From Megaleporinus macrocephalus (taxonomy: Eukaryota > Chordata > Actinopteri > Characiformes > Anostomidae), in assembly GCA_021613375.1 (NCBI GenBank), contig CM038702.1:30323686-30387685 (forward strand): a stretch of 64,000 bases of DNA, in the 5' to 3' direction. Positions 25,252 through 37,939 of this stretch are shown piece after piece. A model generated the notes under the pieces. It had not been told where the DNA came from. It searched no databases and saw only the letters and a program-made list of their open reading frames with translations. The position numbers and the translations under genes were made by a program. The number at the start of each line of letters is the position of its first letter. The first letter of the stretch is position 1.

Positions 25252-26121
25252 AACTGTGGACGTAAGAGGAAGCTGTCTGAAAGGGATGTTCGGGTGCTGA
25301 CCTGGATTGTATCCAAAAAACATAAAACCACGGCTGTCCAAATCACGGCAGAATTAAATGTGCACCTCAACTCTCCTGTTTTCACCAGAACTGTCCGTCA
25401 GGAGCTCCACAGGGTCAATATACACGGCTGGGCTTCTATAGCCAAACCTTTGGTCACTTGTGCCAATGCCAAATGTCTGTTTCAATGGTGCAAGGAGCGC
25501 AAATCTTGGGCTGTGGACAATGTGAAACATGTATTGTTCTCTGAGGAGTCCACCTTTACTGTTTTCCCCACATCTGGGAGAGTTATGGTGTTGTGAAGCC
25601 CCAAAGAAGCGTACCATCCAGACTGTTGCAGGCACAGAGTGAAGCATGGGGGTGGATCAGTGCTGGTTTGGGCTGCCATATCATGGCATTCCCTTGGCCC
25701 AATACTTGTGCTAGATGGGCGCGTCACTGCCAAGGACTACCGAACCATTCTGGAGGACCATGTGCATCCAATGGTTCAAACATTGTATCCTGAAGGCGCT
25801 GCCGTGTATCAGGATGACAATGCACCAATACACACAGCAAGACAGGCGAAAGATTGGTTTGATGAACATGAAAGTAAAGTTGAACATCTCCCATGGCCTG
25901 CACTGTCACCAGATCTAAATATTATTGAGCCACTTTGGGGTGTTTTGGAGGAGCGAGTCAGGAAACGTTTTCCTCCACCAGCATCACGTAGTGACCTGGC
26001 CACTGTCCTGCAAGAAGAATGGCTTAAAATCTCTCTGACCACTGTGCAGGATTTTTATATGTCATTCCCAAGACGAACTGACGCTGTATTGGCCGCAAAA
26101 GGAGGCCCTACACCATACTAA
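25252..26121 (+). pseudogene. Tc1/mariner transposase, DD36E-type, one stop codon
   Basis: A single reading frame from about 25,252 (CGRKRKLSERD) to the stop at 26,119-26,121 (after GGPTPY) encodes most of a Tc1-type transposase, which would cut and paste the element. It is broken by one in-frame TGA at 25,594-25,596, where homologues have a VWR-SPKEAYHPDC stretch. The second Asp (VYQDDNAPIHTA) and the Glu (SPDLNIIEPLW) are separated by 36 residues, the spacing of the DD36E (Incomer) group. The first catalytic Asp is replaced by Glu (LFSEESTF, usually SDES). The N-terminal DNA-binding region and 5' inverted repeat are not recognisable. A likely 3' inverted repeat ends near 26,164 (GTGTTTCAGTTTCATTGTC). 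It lies in the presumed eps8 intron 1. Confidence 0.9.
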
Positions 26122-26164
26122 TAAATTATTCTGGTCTAAAACCAGGTGTTTCAGTTTCATTGTC
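26122..26164 (+). mobile_element. probable 3' terminal inverted repeat of the DD36E element
   Basis: GGTGTTTCAGTTTCATTGTC lies directly after the transposase stop and resembles the end of related fish elements. No partner was found upstream of 25,250, so the element is 5'-truncated. Confidence 0.45.
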
Positions 26165-26763
26165 ATTTTCATATTACATATATATGTCATGTATATAGTA
26201 ATATCTCAGTTAATGCCTTAGATTAAAATAAGTCATAATCCTTGTAAAAATGTTTCTGTTTTAAAGAATATAATTTTTGTACTGTGGGACTGCTGTGCAA
26301 TATAAACAAATGGTGCTGCATACAGTAAATAAGTGCTTATCCTTCTGTTTTTGTTTCTTATTCATAACAATCTCAAATACTTTGTTGTTTTGGGTTTTTT
26401 TAATATTTATTTCAGTTGCAGAAATAGCTAAAATGCCCAGCCCCAATGTATAGAGCCATGAGTATCACCAGTGATGGAGAACTGGCTAATAGTTGAATAG
26501 CTTTGGCAGTTCTTGATTCTGAATGTAGAAAAACACAGGAAGATGGGAATCATGGCAGTTGTGTGTCACTGATCTTCCAGGAACAGCTATTCATCACTCA
26601 AGCGATAGTATGACCTCGACCAACCCTTTTTTCAGCGTGTTCCAGGAACTATCTGTCTTTCACTTGGGGCAAGGCACTTCAAGCAGCTCTTAATCTGAGG
26701 CTGTAAAATGTGCTTTCCCCTTCCTTCGGTGTCCAGTTTGTCGGTAGTCATGGTGATCTGCTT

Positions 26764-26797
<34 letters not shown>

Positions 26798-26802
26798 TGT
26801 GT
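26764..26802 (+). repeat. (GT)n microsatellite
   Basis: About 39 bp of imperfect GT dinucleotides. Confidence 0.9.
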
Positions 26803-27659
26803 GAGTGAGCCTGCAGTGTTAGCTTAAGTCATTTACCAGTATAGGCACGTCCACAAGCTAGAAGGCTTCGTTCTCCCCGACTGTGTAACGAGTGGTTAAT
26901 TAGAGGATTAAGTCCACTGCTCTCGGAACAACAACCGATCCAAATCCTGATCAGCACAGCGGAGAGGACTCTGAGTACATTCAGGCAGCTCTAAATTCTT
27001 GGCATGCTGCGTTTAACATAATGACAATGTAAGGACAATGTTGGTGTGTAAATGTTGAATTTGGCCTGCAGTGGCCAATACGGCTTTCTGCCTGGTTCTT
27101 CACTGACCAATCAGGTAAGCTGTAACCTTCTGTAGATTATATGCTGTTGTAATGTGACGATGATGTGGACACTATGATCATGTGGAAGAGTGTTTGCGAG
27201 TGCTGTTATGTTGGAAGTTTGTGCTGTTCAGTAATACAACATGTCTCTTGTACATTTAGTTGTTTGCTTGATTAGAAAATGTAATTTGAAAAATGTGTAT
27301 AATAGGATCACATTGTCAAGGTGCCCCAGATGGCCATTAAAGCACATTACAGTGGAATCTAAAAGTAGACGATGTCTTCATGTTCTGGAAGCGAATGTCC
27401 TCTTGTGCCTTCCCCAATGGTGGGTTAAAGGTTAACTTTAGGACAAACGTTTGGCTTCATAGTCTAATTAACTTTATTCACCTCTACATGATGGAGTTTT
27501 AGTGACCGCAGGACTTGTGCTTGTATTTTTGAAGGCGAGTCAGTTTTCCTGTTATACTTCTACCAGAAGGTTCTAGCGTCAGATAGCTGTGCTGAATTTA
27601 GACTAGTGTGAATCACCCTCACTGTTACTGAGGTTTGCACAGCTCAGTCATGCCTGACA

Positions 27660-27686
27660 CCCCCCCCCCCCCCCCCCCCCACCCCC
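27660..27686 (+). repeat. poly-C tract
   Basis: Twenty-one consecutive C, an A, then five more C. Confidence 0.95.
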
Positions 27687-27800
27687 TTAGGTTGATGGTT
27701 AATGTTCTGAAGGAGTATCTTCTGTTTGAGGTTTTCGGTTTTCTTCATCATAAATTGTGATTTATTTATTTTTTAAACTCTATGTAAAGCTAGTTTGAAC

Positions 27801-28931
27801 CAGTGTTAATTTCGTTAACGAACTATTTTCGCCATAGTTTTCGTCAACGAACCTTTTTTTCATGACGAGAACGAGACGAAAACTAACTAAAATCTACAGA
27901 AAGGATAAAAACTATGACAAAATTGATTGACACTTTAGTCAACGAATAAAAACGAGACGAATATGTTTGGCAGGGACGACATCCAATCAGAACTGATTTA
28001 GTTTTATGAAAGGCAGCCACAAGTTAGGAAAACATCCAATCAGAACTACTTCGGCGTATATGGAGAGGCGGGACAAGCCGAGTAGCCGTCAATCAAACGC
28101 ACACTTACACAAATTTGGTCTAAACCCGGGAAGACCATACGAGTCTGTGAACTGTCGCTAATCATGATGGAACTAAGTTATCTAGACAGTGTGAGCAGAG
28201 AGAAACAGAGTTTAGAGAAAATCACCACACCGCGCTGGACATCAGCTCTCCAGCACCACCGTTAGTTAGCTTTACCGCTGCTATCGCTAGCTTAGCCATT
28301 CTTAATCCTAGTCCTGAAAGCACACCGCCCTGTACAGTTTAAAGCGTGTCTTGCTGTAAACGCTAAATTAACTCAGTAAGGTGGTGTTAATGGTCTGATT
28401 AGTTGATCAGGTATGTGGGAAGCAGGTAAAACGCTATAAGTGCACTATAAGAACTCCAACCATCTGCGTTTGATGATCGTGTCCCAAATCTCTCCGTACA
28501 CACTAGAAAGTGCACGAAACAGATTAGCTAGTTTTATTTACAATAATTAGTGTACGCAATGTGCAATGTGTGTTTCTAGTAAACACTGTGACCTGGAGAT
28601 GTGGCAGTTTTTCATGTATTGATTTACCGTTGTGCCAAAATTTATTTGAATTGCACAATTAAAAATATTTTCATAGCAAAAAGTGATAAATGCAATTCAT
28701 GTAGATTAGTTAACCACAGAGCATGTAATTTAATTAGATTGACAGCACTAGTAACGACTACTAAATAAATTATAGATAAATAAAAAGGTGATACATGGAT
28801 AAAATAACAGTTTTCTCTTATTCACTTTGCAGTTACGGAAGACCTCAGATGTTGTTTGTTAAATCTGTTTGTGTGTGTATTGGTCTTTCAAACATAAATA
28901 ATATTCCATAACTGGTTAATAAATGTTTCAT

Positions 28932-29003
<72 letters not shown>

Positions 29004-29223
29004 GACTTAAATAATTCTAGGGAACTGAAGAAAAAGCATTACATTTTACACCCTTTATATTTTAATCGACTGTAGATTTAGTCTAGACTATATTCTTATG
29101 ATAATTAGTCGACTAAAACTAAAAACAATTCAGATGACTAAATTATGACTAAAACTAAGTGACATTTTAATCAAAAGACTACGACTAAGACTAAATCAAA
29201 ATTTGCTGTTAAAATTAACACTG
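27801..29223. mobile_element. complete non-autonomous hAT transposon, 1,423 bp
   Basis: The ends are CAGTGTTAATTT and its inverse AAATTAACACTG (one internal mismatch), flanked by identical 8-bp duplications GTTTGAAC at 27,793-27,800 and 29,224-29,231. An 8-bp duplication with CAG...CTG ends defines the hAT superfamily. Short direct motifs are repeated inside both ends: ACGAGACGAA on the left; GACTAAAACTAA and GACTAAATT on the right. Such motifs are typical of hAT subterminal transposase-binding sites. There is no transposase; the longest plausible internal frame starts near 28,164 and is only 33 codons. A (GT)n(TA)n array at 28,932-29,001 lies within it. Confidence 0.92.
28932..29001 (+). repeat. 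(GT)n(TA)n compound microsatellite inside the hAT element
   Basis: Seven GT units followed by about 28 TA units. Confidence 0.95.
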
Positions 29224-31820
29224 GTTTGAACTTGAGGTGATTGCTGCGACTATTCAGGTCTTTGTGTGGTTAACTTTTATTAAAGGAAAATAAAAATGAA
29301 AAGCAGAGAAGTGTTGTAAAATGGGTAGATGTATATCTGTATCTCTTTGGACTTGGAAAGGCTAACCTTCTGACCTAAACAGTATGTGTGTTTGTGTGTC
29401 TGTTTAAGGTAAAGTGTATCTTAAACTATTGTTGCACGCTTTTTATACAGTTGTTATTGTTAAGAATTCTGATATATTTTTGGAAGTTCAATGTTCAGTG
29501 TCATTTCTGTTTTTATCTCTTGTATATTCACATTTTACCTACTCTGCGCTGATGAGTGGACTCTCCTGAAATGTGGTGGGAGTTATGCTGTAGTTATTAC
29601 AGTTTTTTTCAGTTAATGGCCATATTACAGAAATGTTTCTTTTTAGATACGTATCTCATGAATGGCCAGATTTGTTCACCAAAAATTGAGCCTTAGTCTG
29701 AACTAAAAAGTATTAAAAAATTTTAAAAAATGAACTAAAAAGTATTTGCAGGACTGAACTTTTAGACCTATAATGCATGGTGTTGACTGCACAAATGTTT
29801 CTTTAGTATGGTTTGTTTTGATTGGTGTGATTGTTTGACATTTACTTTAGTGGGCTCCTGACCAAAATCATAAAGAAATGAACATGAAGCAGGTCTTAAT
29901 TCTATTACTTGTTTATTGTGATGCCCTTTTGATGCCCATTGAGAGTCTCTGTGTTCATGTAACATATCAACAATATGTGTGAGAGATGAATATGGGTTTT
30001 ATATGATAGTCTAGCAAAGGTTTCAAAAAAGTAGTTGTTTGGCATGAATGGAGGAAACAGCGAATGTAATTGAGGGATTGTATGCCTACACAATTACAGA
30101 GCAGTCTTTTGCTTTGTCCATTGCAGTGTAAAACGAACTGAACAGATTAAAGTAAAAAAAATTGGTGCAAACCCTTTACCAAAAAACTTTGTTCAAAAAA
30201 CTTTCGGTCAAGATTTAACAGAATCTGTAAATGGGACATTTTGCCTGCATGATTAAATATGATGTATGTTATGATGTTAAACCATTTGTTAGACAGAACA
30301 ACACTGTCGGCTACTGACAGAATAGAATTTAAGTTGGATCAGCAAGAGCTTCAGCCTTTGCCTTCAGCGTACTAGTACAACCATTTTCAATACTGTGTTC
30401 CGTATACTTATGCTATTAATCTTATGTGGTAATTATCAGCATAGCTTCCTTGTATGTTTTTCCTGAATATAAGACCACCATTGTCCTCCCTTAATTTGCA
30501 TTGTCGCATCATGCACCAGAGAGAACAAGAGAAGAGGAATAAAAATGAGGTTGCTCAACCTTTATTCATACAGACTCACTCTCAGCATTGTTGTTTTTGT
30601 GTCTGTGTTCTGCGAGCTGATTGCAAATCAACTGTGAACAGAGACAAAGTTTCACGGTTCGCTCGAGATTCCCACCGATAAGACAACGGCGGAATTTTAA
30701 AAAGCACCCGTCACACACATCCTTGTCCCTTCTTGACAGGGAATGATGGCTTCCTGAGGGTTTGTAGGTTTAGGCTGCTGCAGTTTGGGCATCTTTTTGA
30801 AATCTTTGAAATCTCAGTACAGTTTGTCGTTTTATCTGCAGTAAAAGATTTGTACTGTATCTGTGCATACACAGGTCTTACTATAATATAATATACATTT
30901 AAAGCTTAAAAATAAAACTGGTCAGAATGTTTCCTTCTGATTGCACTATTTGGAGCCAGCATGTTTCTCATGTGCTACATCAGATATTGACAATAAGCAG
31001 GGCAGTGACGGGATGATAATACGATTATGGATGATTATGATTGTGCTCAAAAGGGATTATGCTGACAGTCTAGGTTTACAAACAGCAGCTATGCCATTTC
31101 TGGACCCAGATAGCCAGTTGTTAGTCAGCAGTGGCTTGTGTGGAAAGTGTCTTGATGAAGGAGAACATTACAGAGGTTGACTGTTGAAGCTCTTTATTTA
31201 TGAAGGAACTGTTTTTTATAAATAACAGCAGAGTATTTCCTATGACTGTTTGGGTTACTGAATAACTAAGGCTATAAAAGTAGGGCTCAGTTGAAAGCGA
31301 CTGAATAGTTGAACTGAGTTGCATATAACATGCCTCTAGGATACAAACGTGTGTATGGAGGCTATCGATTACCAGTGCTGTTGGTTAGGATTGACCTGAA
31401 CTAGCCATGCGGCTGTATTCATCATGTTCAGAGGGCTTGAGTTGTACTGCTATTTTATTATGTTTGGGGAAAAGTCCAAGTGGGCATCAGTAATGTATAA
31501 CAGTGTTATCTATAAAATATTTAACTTAAAACAAAACCACTAAACGTTTTTAAAATCAAACAAAAAAAAAACAGCTTTTTACATAGCTTTGTTTCCAGAA
31601 AAAAACTGTACGGTCTAAACTGTTTATTGAACAGTGATTCAGTAATCAACTAATATTTATTTGGTATTTAATTAATATAATTAACTAATGTAACTGAATA
31701 TATTTGACAATATCAAACTAGAATCTTTGTTCCAGTCATCAATATCTCAACGTTTAACCCAGTTTCCACAATGAGTTTCATGAAATAGGAGTTAGGTATA
31801 AAATGCTAATTGATAAAGTC

Positions 31821-31827
<7 letters not shown>

Positions 31828-31909
<82 letters not shown>
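31828..31909 (+). repeat. (TA)n microsatellite, about 80 bp
   Basis: An essentially uninterrupted TA dinucleotide array. Confidence 0.95.
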
Positions 31910-31914
<5 letters not shown>

Positions 31915-31962
31915 AATTTTCTAAGTGAAAGCAAGTTTATATGTTTTCTACACACTTAAATA

Positions 31963-31984
31963 CATACATACACACACGCACATA

Positions 31985-32029
<45 letters not shown>
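31963..32029 (+). repeat. (CA)n microsatellite
   Basis: About 67 bp of CA repeats with a few TACA interruptions, 50 bp after the TA array. Confidence 0.95.
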
Positions 32030-32032
<3 letters not shown>

Positions 32033-33249
32033 TGTGGACCCCTACTCTTAGTATGCAAAAAACTACAAGAATATGCAGAGTGCAGGAAGTAGTTCTGACC
32101 TTAAGCACCAAAGCTATGACAGAAATACTGTACATTGTTTTGGGTAAAAGTGTCCACCACTGCACTGTGAAGTGTAGCTGCTCTTCAGAGTCTAAGTGGT
32201 ATATTATTATCTTGTATCCCATCATCCCTTACTCAGGAGGTGTGGGGTGTGGATTATCAGAGTACGTGTACGTGGGTACATGTGTGCGTAAGTCTTCTTC
32301 TAAATCCTCTTTAATGTTCCATGGAACGAGCAACGCTGAACGAAAAGGGCTTCTTCGAGGGGGAGAAAACAGCTGCTTTACTCTTTTCTCAGCCTGGGAG
32401 ACAAAACTCTTAAGTCCATCCAGCTCAGCTTCATTACTGTCTGGTGCTCTCAGGCACTGCATGGTATGCTAAGCCAGGCTGTGTACATTTATAGCATCAT
32501 ATAGCGTGCTGTATTCCTTTTTTACAACAGATGAAAGGTTAAGTTCCATGTGATTATTGACCTAGTGGGATGGGTTGATACTTTTCAGTGTGCTATAGAC
32601 TAGGCTTTCCTCTGTCGTTAGCATTGAAAGGGTTTCAAAAAAGTTCATGCCAGTGTTTTGCACCACGAGGATGTAAAAATATATTGGTTTATTACAATGC
32701 GTTGATCTGAAAGTAGTCATTTTGTAATGGTAATCAATTACAGTGACAAAGTTTTTATTCTAGTTGGATCTAAATATGTAAGTGTAATCAATTTGCATTT
32801 AATCTCTGTCCAAACATCATATAATCGGAGCAAACTGCATCATTGTGAGGTTAGAGGTTTACACCTATGGTGGTAAATGCTCAACATCCTTTTTGACGTG
32901 CAGTTTAACAAAGATGAAATGTTCTTTTATATTTCAGGTTATACCTTTTTATAATAGTTACTTAACAATTGAACAGTGATGTTAAACACAATGTGGATAT
33001 GAAGCTGTAGCAGGTATCTGCCACAATAATAGCTCTATAATCATGTTAGAATACAATCACTTGATAAGCAAACCTCTCTCTCCACCATTTAATACTGCAT
33101 TTTAACACTGAGGATATTAGACTGAAGTTCAGACTGCAGACATATCATTTTTGGCAATTTGGCTTTTGTCAAGCTTGAACTACGACTATCGTCTTTGTTG
33201 CTTGCCTGTGCAACCTTGATGACTATGTGACGGGTGTCGTTTTGGAGGT

Positions 33250-34062
33250 GTGTTTACGAAGGGGAGGGGATCATGCTGTGCTTCAGTATGTCACAGTACA
33301 TGTTGTTTCATGGTTCCCTCAATAAACTGTAGCTCCCTACAGCCAGCAGCACTCATGCAGCCCCACACCATGACCTTCCCACCACCGTGCTTGACTGTAG
33401 GCTTGACACTTGGCTTGGTACTCCTCACCTGGTTGCCGCCACACACGCTGGACACCATCTGAACCAAATAAGTTTATCTTGGTCTCATCAGGCCACAGGA
33501 CATGGTTTCAGTAAGCCATGTACTTAGTCTGCTTGTCTTCAACAAAGTGTTTGCGGGCTTTCTTGTGCATCATCTTCCTTCTGTGGTGACAGCCATGCAG
33601 ATAAATTTGATCCCGTGTGCGGCGTATGGTCTGAGCACTGACGGGCTGACCCCCTATCCATTTAACCTCTGCAGCAAGGCTGGCAGCACTCATTTTTTTT
33701 CCAGATCCTTAGAGAATTCAGCAGCAACAATTCATTTTTTTCCAGATCCTTAGAAAGTTCAGCAGCAACAATTCATTTTTTTCCAGATCCTTAGAGAGTT
33801 CTTTGCCATGTGGTGCCATGTTGAACTTTTAGTGACCAGTATGACAGAGTGTGAGAGCGATAACATAAAATTTAACACATCTGCTCCCCCTTCAAACCTG
33901 AGACCTAGTAACACTAAAGAGTCAAATAAGTCTGGGGGCACAGTACACTGAATACTTTACATTGTATCAAAGTGTCATATCTTGTGGGGTCCCATGAAAA
34001 GATATAATAATATATTTACAAAAATTTGAGGAGTGTACTCACTTTTGTGAGATACTGTATAT
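33250..34062 (-). mobile_element. Tc1-like element, 3'-truncated, third lineage
   Basis: The minus strand reads, in order, QPVSAQTIRRTRDQIYLHGC (about 33,660-33,590), KKARKHFVEDKQTKYMAY (about 33,560), WPDETKINLFGSDGVQRVWR (about 33,490-33,430), VKHGGGKVMVWGCMSAAG (about 33,390-33,340), LQFIEGTM and MYCDILKHSMIPSP (to about 33,255). The first catalytic Asp is present; the second Asp and the Glu are lost. The outer end at about 34,030-34,062 reads (minus) ACAGTATCTCACAAAAGTGA then GTACACTCCTC, the inverted repeat of a widespread fish Tc1 family. No matching left repeat was found. Confidence 0.88.
33694..33800 (+). repeat. 41-bp tandem repeat inside the Tc1 relic
   Basis: The block CCAGATCCTTAGA recurs at 33,701, 33,742 and 33,783, each time preceded by a T run. 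The repeated unit includes TTCAGCAGCAACAATTCA. This amounts to 2.5 copies. Confidence 0.9.
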
Positions 34063-37000
34063 GAAATTGTGGTGTTTGACCTTTTAAAGACATTTAAATT
34101 GTCTTACATGAAAATTGAACTTATGTCCTTATTGTGTGATTCCAACCCCCAAAAATAATTTAGTTCCCTAAATAGCTTAAGTTCCCTTTTTTCAATCTTA
34201 CATTGTCTTGTAACCTAATATTTATTTTTGTGTACAGATGCTTCTAGACAATGGGGTTAATGCACTGTGCCTTATGTTTGTATTTTGGGGTGTTAATTAT
34301 GCTAATTTACAGTCTACCTGGGCATACATTCACTTATGAACTGTAAAAAGTAAAGGTAAAGAAAGTTGGGATAAGAATGCAGTGTTCCTGCATAAGACCT
34401 GCTCTCTTGTCCTGCCATTCACTATTTAGTGACTATCAGTGGTCCTGTGAATGAACTCAGTCTCTCGTGGCTGAATTGCACTGCAGGGAATCATCAATAA
34501 ATAATCTGATTACAGTCCCATCTCTGATATTGGAGTTGGTGGAATCGCTTTGTCAAGCCACCCAAATAAAGCACATTGGGAGGTTCACACCTGTATTTAT
34601 GAGGCTGAGTGGTGCTGAAATACCTGTGTCAGATGATATTTAAACTTGTATGATGCCATGCTTCCTCAGTGCTGGTACTCTGAGCTAAAAGCTTACTTTG
34701 ATTCAGCTGTTTGTTCTCTTTGTATTAAACCAATGCAAGCTGTACACAGTACTATAAGCGTTAGCTGTGCTTCAACTAGTTTCCAGGAGATTTGCTCACA
34801 AGCTTATTTATTTATCTTATTATTTCTTTAACTTTTTTAATCTTTTAAATAGACTATTTTGCATCACCACTTTATAAAGCACATTGTGGTGTAGAATGTT
34901 TTGTATGAATATAGTACTGGTTTTCTATCAGTACCACTAAAACTGAATATTAGTGTAGTGGTGTTTTGCCAGTGATGTAGTCTTGTCAAAAACTGTATTG
35001 TGCTTTGATGCTGAACATGACAAAGAGCTGCTTCCTTTCAGAGGAAAGAGTTGTTTGACTGAGATTCACAATATTTGACAATAGAATGGTGTTTTTGTGT
35101 TTTTGTGTGTGGGGGCAGGTGATTTTAAAAAATGGCCTACAAACATGTAATGACCTGCAAACATGTCTGGATATCTTGTTTATTAGCTTGTAAGTGCTTG
35201 GAAGAATATGGCGAATACAAAAGTGTGATGCTGCGAACTTTACACACGCTTTTCAAAGCAAATCCTATATCCTGCCCCAGAAGACTAATCACAGAGCACC
35301 AAGCAGGTAACTGTTTCCAAAACTCTTTCCCATAGGACGGACACATAGAAACCAGTGCACCAACATGCATACACATGGACGTGCAGATAGCCAATAAGAA
35401 TTCACCTGACGATCCTGATTTTGCAGCTTACTGCACATACTACAAAAAGACTTGTCTGTTATAGAACACTACAGGGTAACGTACTTAAACACACCCTAAA
35501 TATAGTGAATATTAATCATAGTTTTTCATACATATTTATTTCTTTGTTGTTCTATCGCTAATCTTTGTTTGATTTGTTAATCTTTGTTTGATGAACCAAT
35601 GTTGCTTGGTATTAGCTGGTTTTAATACTCGTTTAGAAGTTGAGCCTATGTAAAAACCATGTGATTTTTTTGTTAGTCATTTCAGAATCTTTTCAAGAAA
35701 GCATCTAAGAATTATTTATCCCCATGCTAGCCCACAGAAGTACTGAGGCTGAGACTACGATTCTGGTATACTAGTATTGATGATTATCCAGCGCTACTGA
35801 TTTATCATAGTGTAACAGGAAAGTTGAAAGTGGCTCCTTTAGAAAGAGAGTCAAGTGCAGCTGTTTGTACATGGAGCAGGCTGAAGAATGCAACCTGGTC
35901 CTGCCTGAATACTGATGTCTACAGCAAGTGAACGGTGCCGCAGTCCGTGTAATGGATGGGTCTTTTCATCACATGGTTTATAGTTGCTATAGTAACTCTC
36001 CATAATGGTTCAGTCACTGTTTTAAGGCTCCTTCCCTCCTTGTCTCTGTAGTAGTACAGCAGCATGCACTCAAACACTTTTGCCTTCTCATAAAATGTGC
36101 CCTGATACCAGTAGAGCAGGCGGTCCAGTTCCTGGTGTCAGAACAGTGTGGTATGACCTTGGCTACAGTCAACATCCGTATATTGAAACAGTGTTTCCTG
36201 AATCGGGTTTGGGATCAGCTGCAACATTAATCTCGTCTTTTTGGTTTGAGGTTGCTGTAGAAAGGCTGTTAGAATGCCACTGGCAGCTGTCCCATAGAAA
36301 CTCTCATTTCCCAGTGGCATTTGTAAAATGTGACTTGAGACTTGCCCTCAGCATTATTTTTTTATTTCTGAAAAAAAATGTTCTGAAAAACTGTTGGCAT
36401 GATTATCCATGATTGCAATTTTCTCAGAGCAGTGACTGTTATTTCTGTTTGGAAACGCAGTGCAGTGTCAATGTAACAGACAGTGGTACTCACAAAAGTC
36501 ACAATCATCACAAATCAGTCCGGTGTTGTGAAAGTTCATTAGATAAAGGAACACACGACATTCATAGTTATCTTCTTCTCGTTTGTTGATGATGATGTTT
36601 ATGTTCATGTTGATGATGCTGATGTTTTTAGGAGGGGAGTAGTTAGAGTGGGGATATGAGTTTGAAACAGTCGTCAGTATGATGCCAGCTGACACAAGGG
36701 TCTTTTAGCTGACATAGCTGAATTGGCAGCTAGGAATCTCTGTGCATTCACCTGTTAACTGACTTTGCATTGGTAGCAATTTGAAAATATGTGGTGGCGC
36801 TTGGCAGAACTCTATGTACTAGCCTTGACCTTCAAAGCTTGATAGCATTGAGTGATACGGAGGCCTAGCCAGCAGATGAAATTGGTCCAGTCTATTTTGT
36901 AGAGCTTTAATCAGGCCTGAAATTTTGTTCTGAACCTAAATGCAGTCTTTGGTTTTTAGTCTTGATAAACTTTCCATAAAGCTGGATTAGAAAGTGAATG

Positions 37001-37738
37001 ACCCCAACGTGGTACATTGAAGGTTATGAAATTAGAGATGAAGAATAAAGTAAGGAATAAAAATAAAACTGGATAAAATATGTTAAAAGTGAGTGGAGTT
37101 CTGCAAAAACCTGATTTTTTCTACCCAGCCTGAGCCCCATGCATGACCAGAAAAATAATTATCTAAAACCAATGTGAGAAAGCTGGTGTTCTCAGATTTG
37201 GAAAAATATTGTAAGTGCTACTACCGTCGAACAAAACTGGGTAACAGAAGTAAGTACTCCTGACTGACTGAGCATGAAGTGGATGATGACTATTATTATA
37301 GTGTGCTTTAGATGTTTTGCCTCTGAACCTCTTTCATGGTTGTAGACTAAGCATTCTTCATTTGCATCAGCATTTACTGTAGTGTAACATTAGAGATGCA
37401 AACTATGGCGGACCTGTGGCGAGACACGGATGAGATATTTCCACTTGATAAAAATGTTGCTCATTAGCTTGAGTTAAAACGAGAATCTCTGTTTCCCAGC
37501 TCTAATGACCTGTTAGTAGGTGGCAGTATATAATGGCTTTTGTTTTATCTGCAGTCATTATTCAGCGATGGGAATCTTGTGTTAATTAGATGTTTGTGCT
37601 GGTGCTCGTGCTGTTGTTTTGGTCAGTCTGATCAGTGATGTCGTGCCGCAATGACCCGATGAATAAAGGTGAGCCGCTACCTCATCAATCTTTCAGCGTT
37701 CTCTATCAGTGTGTGCTTGCCAGGTGTTTCTTTGTTGT

Positions 37739-37739
<1 letters not shown>

Positions 37740-37787
<48 letters not shown>

Positions 37788-37805
37788 CTCTCTCTCTCTT
37801 GCTGT

Positions 37806-37847
<42 letters not shown>

Positions 37848-37865
37848 CTCTCTCTCTCTCTCTCT

Positions 37866-37934
<69 letters not shown>
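37740..37934 (+). repeat. (CT)n microsatellite, about 195 bp
   Basis: A long CT array with a few CATT and TTGC interruptions, one of the longest simple repeats in the window. Overlapping frames are artefacts. Confidence 0.95.
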
Positions 37935-37939
<5 letters not shown>

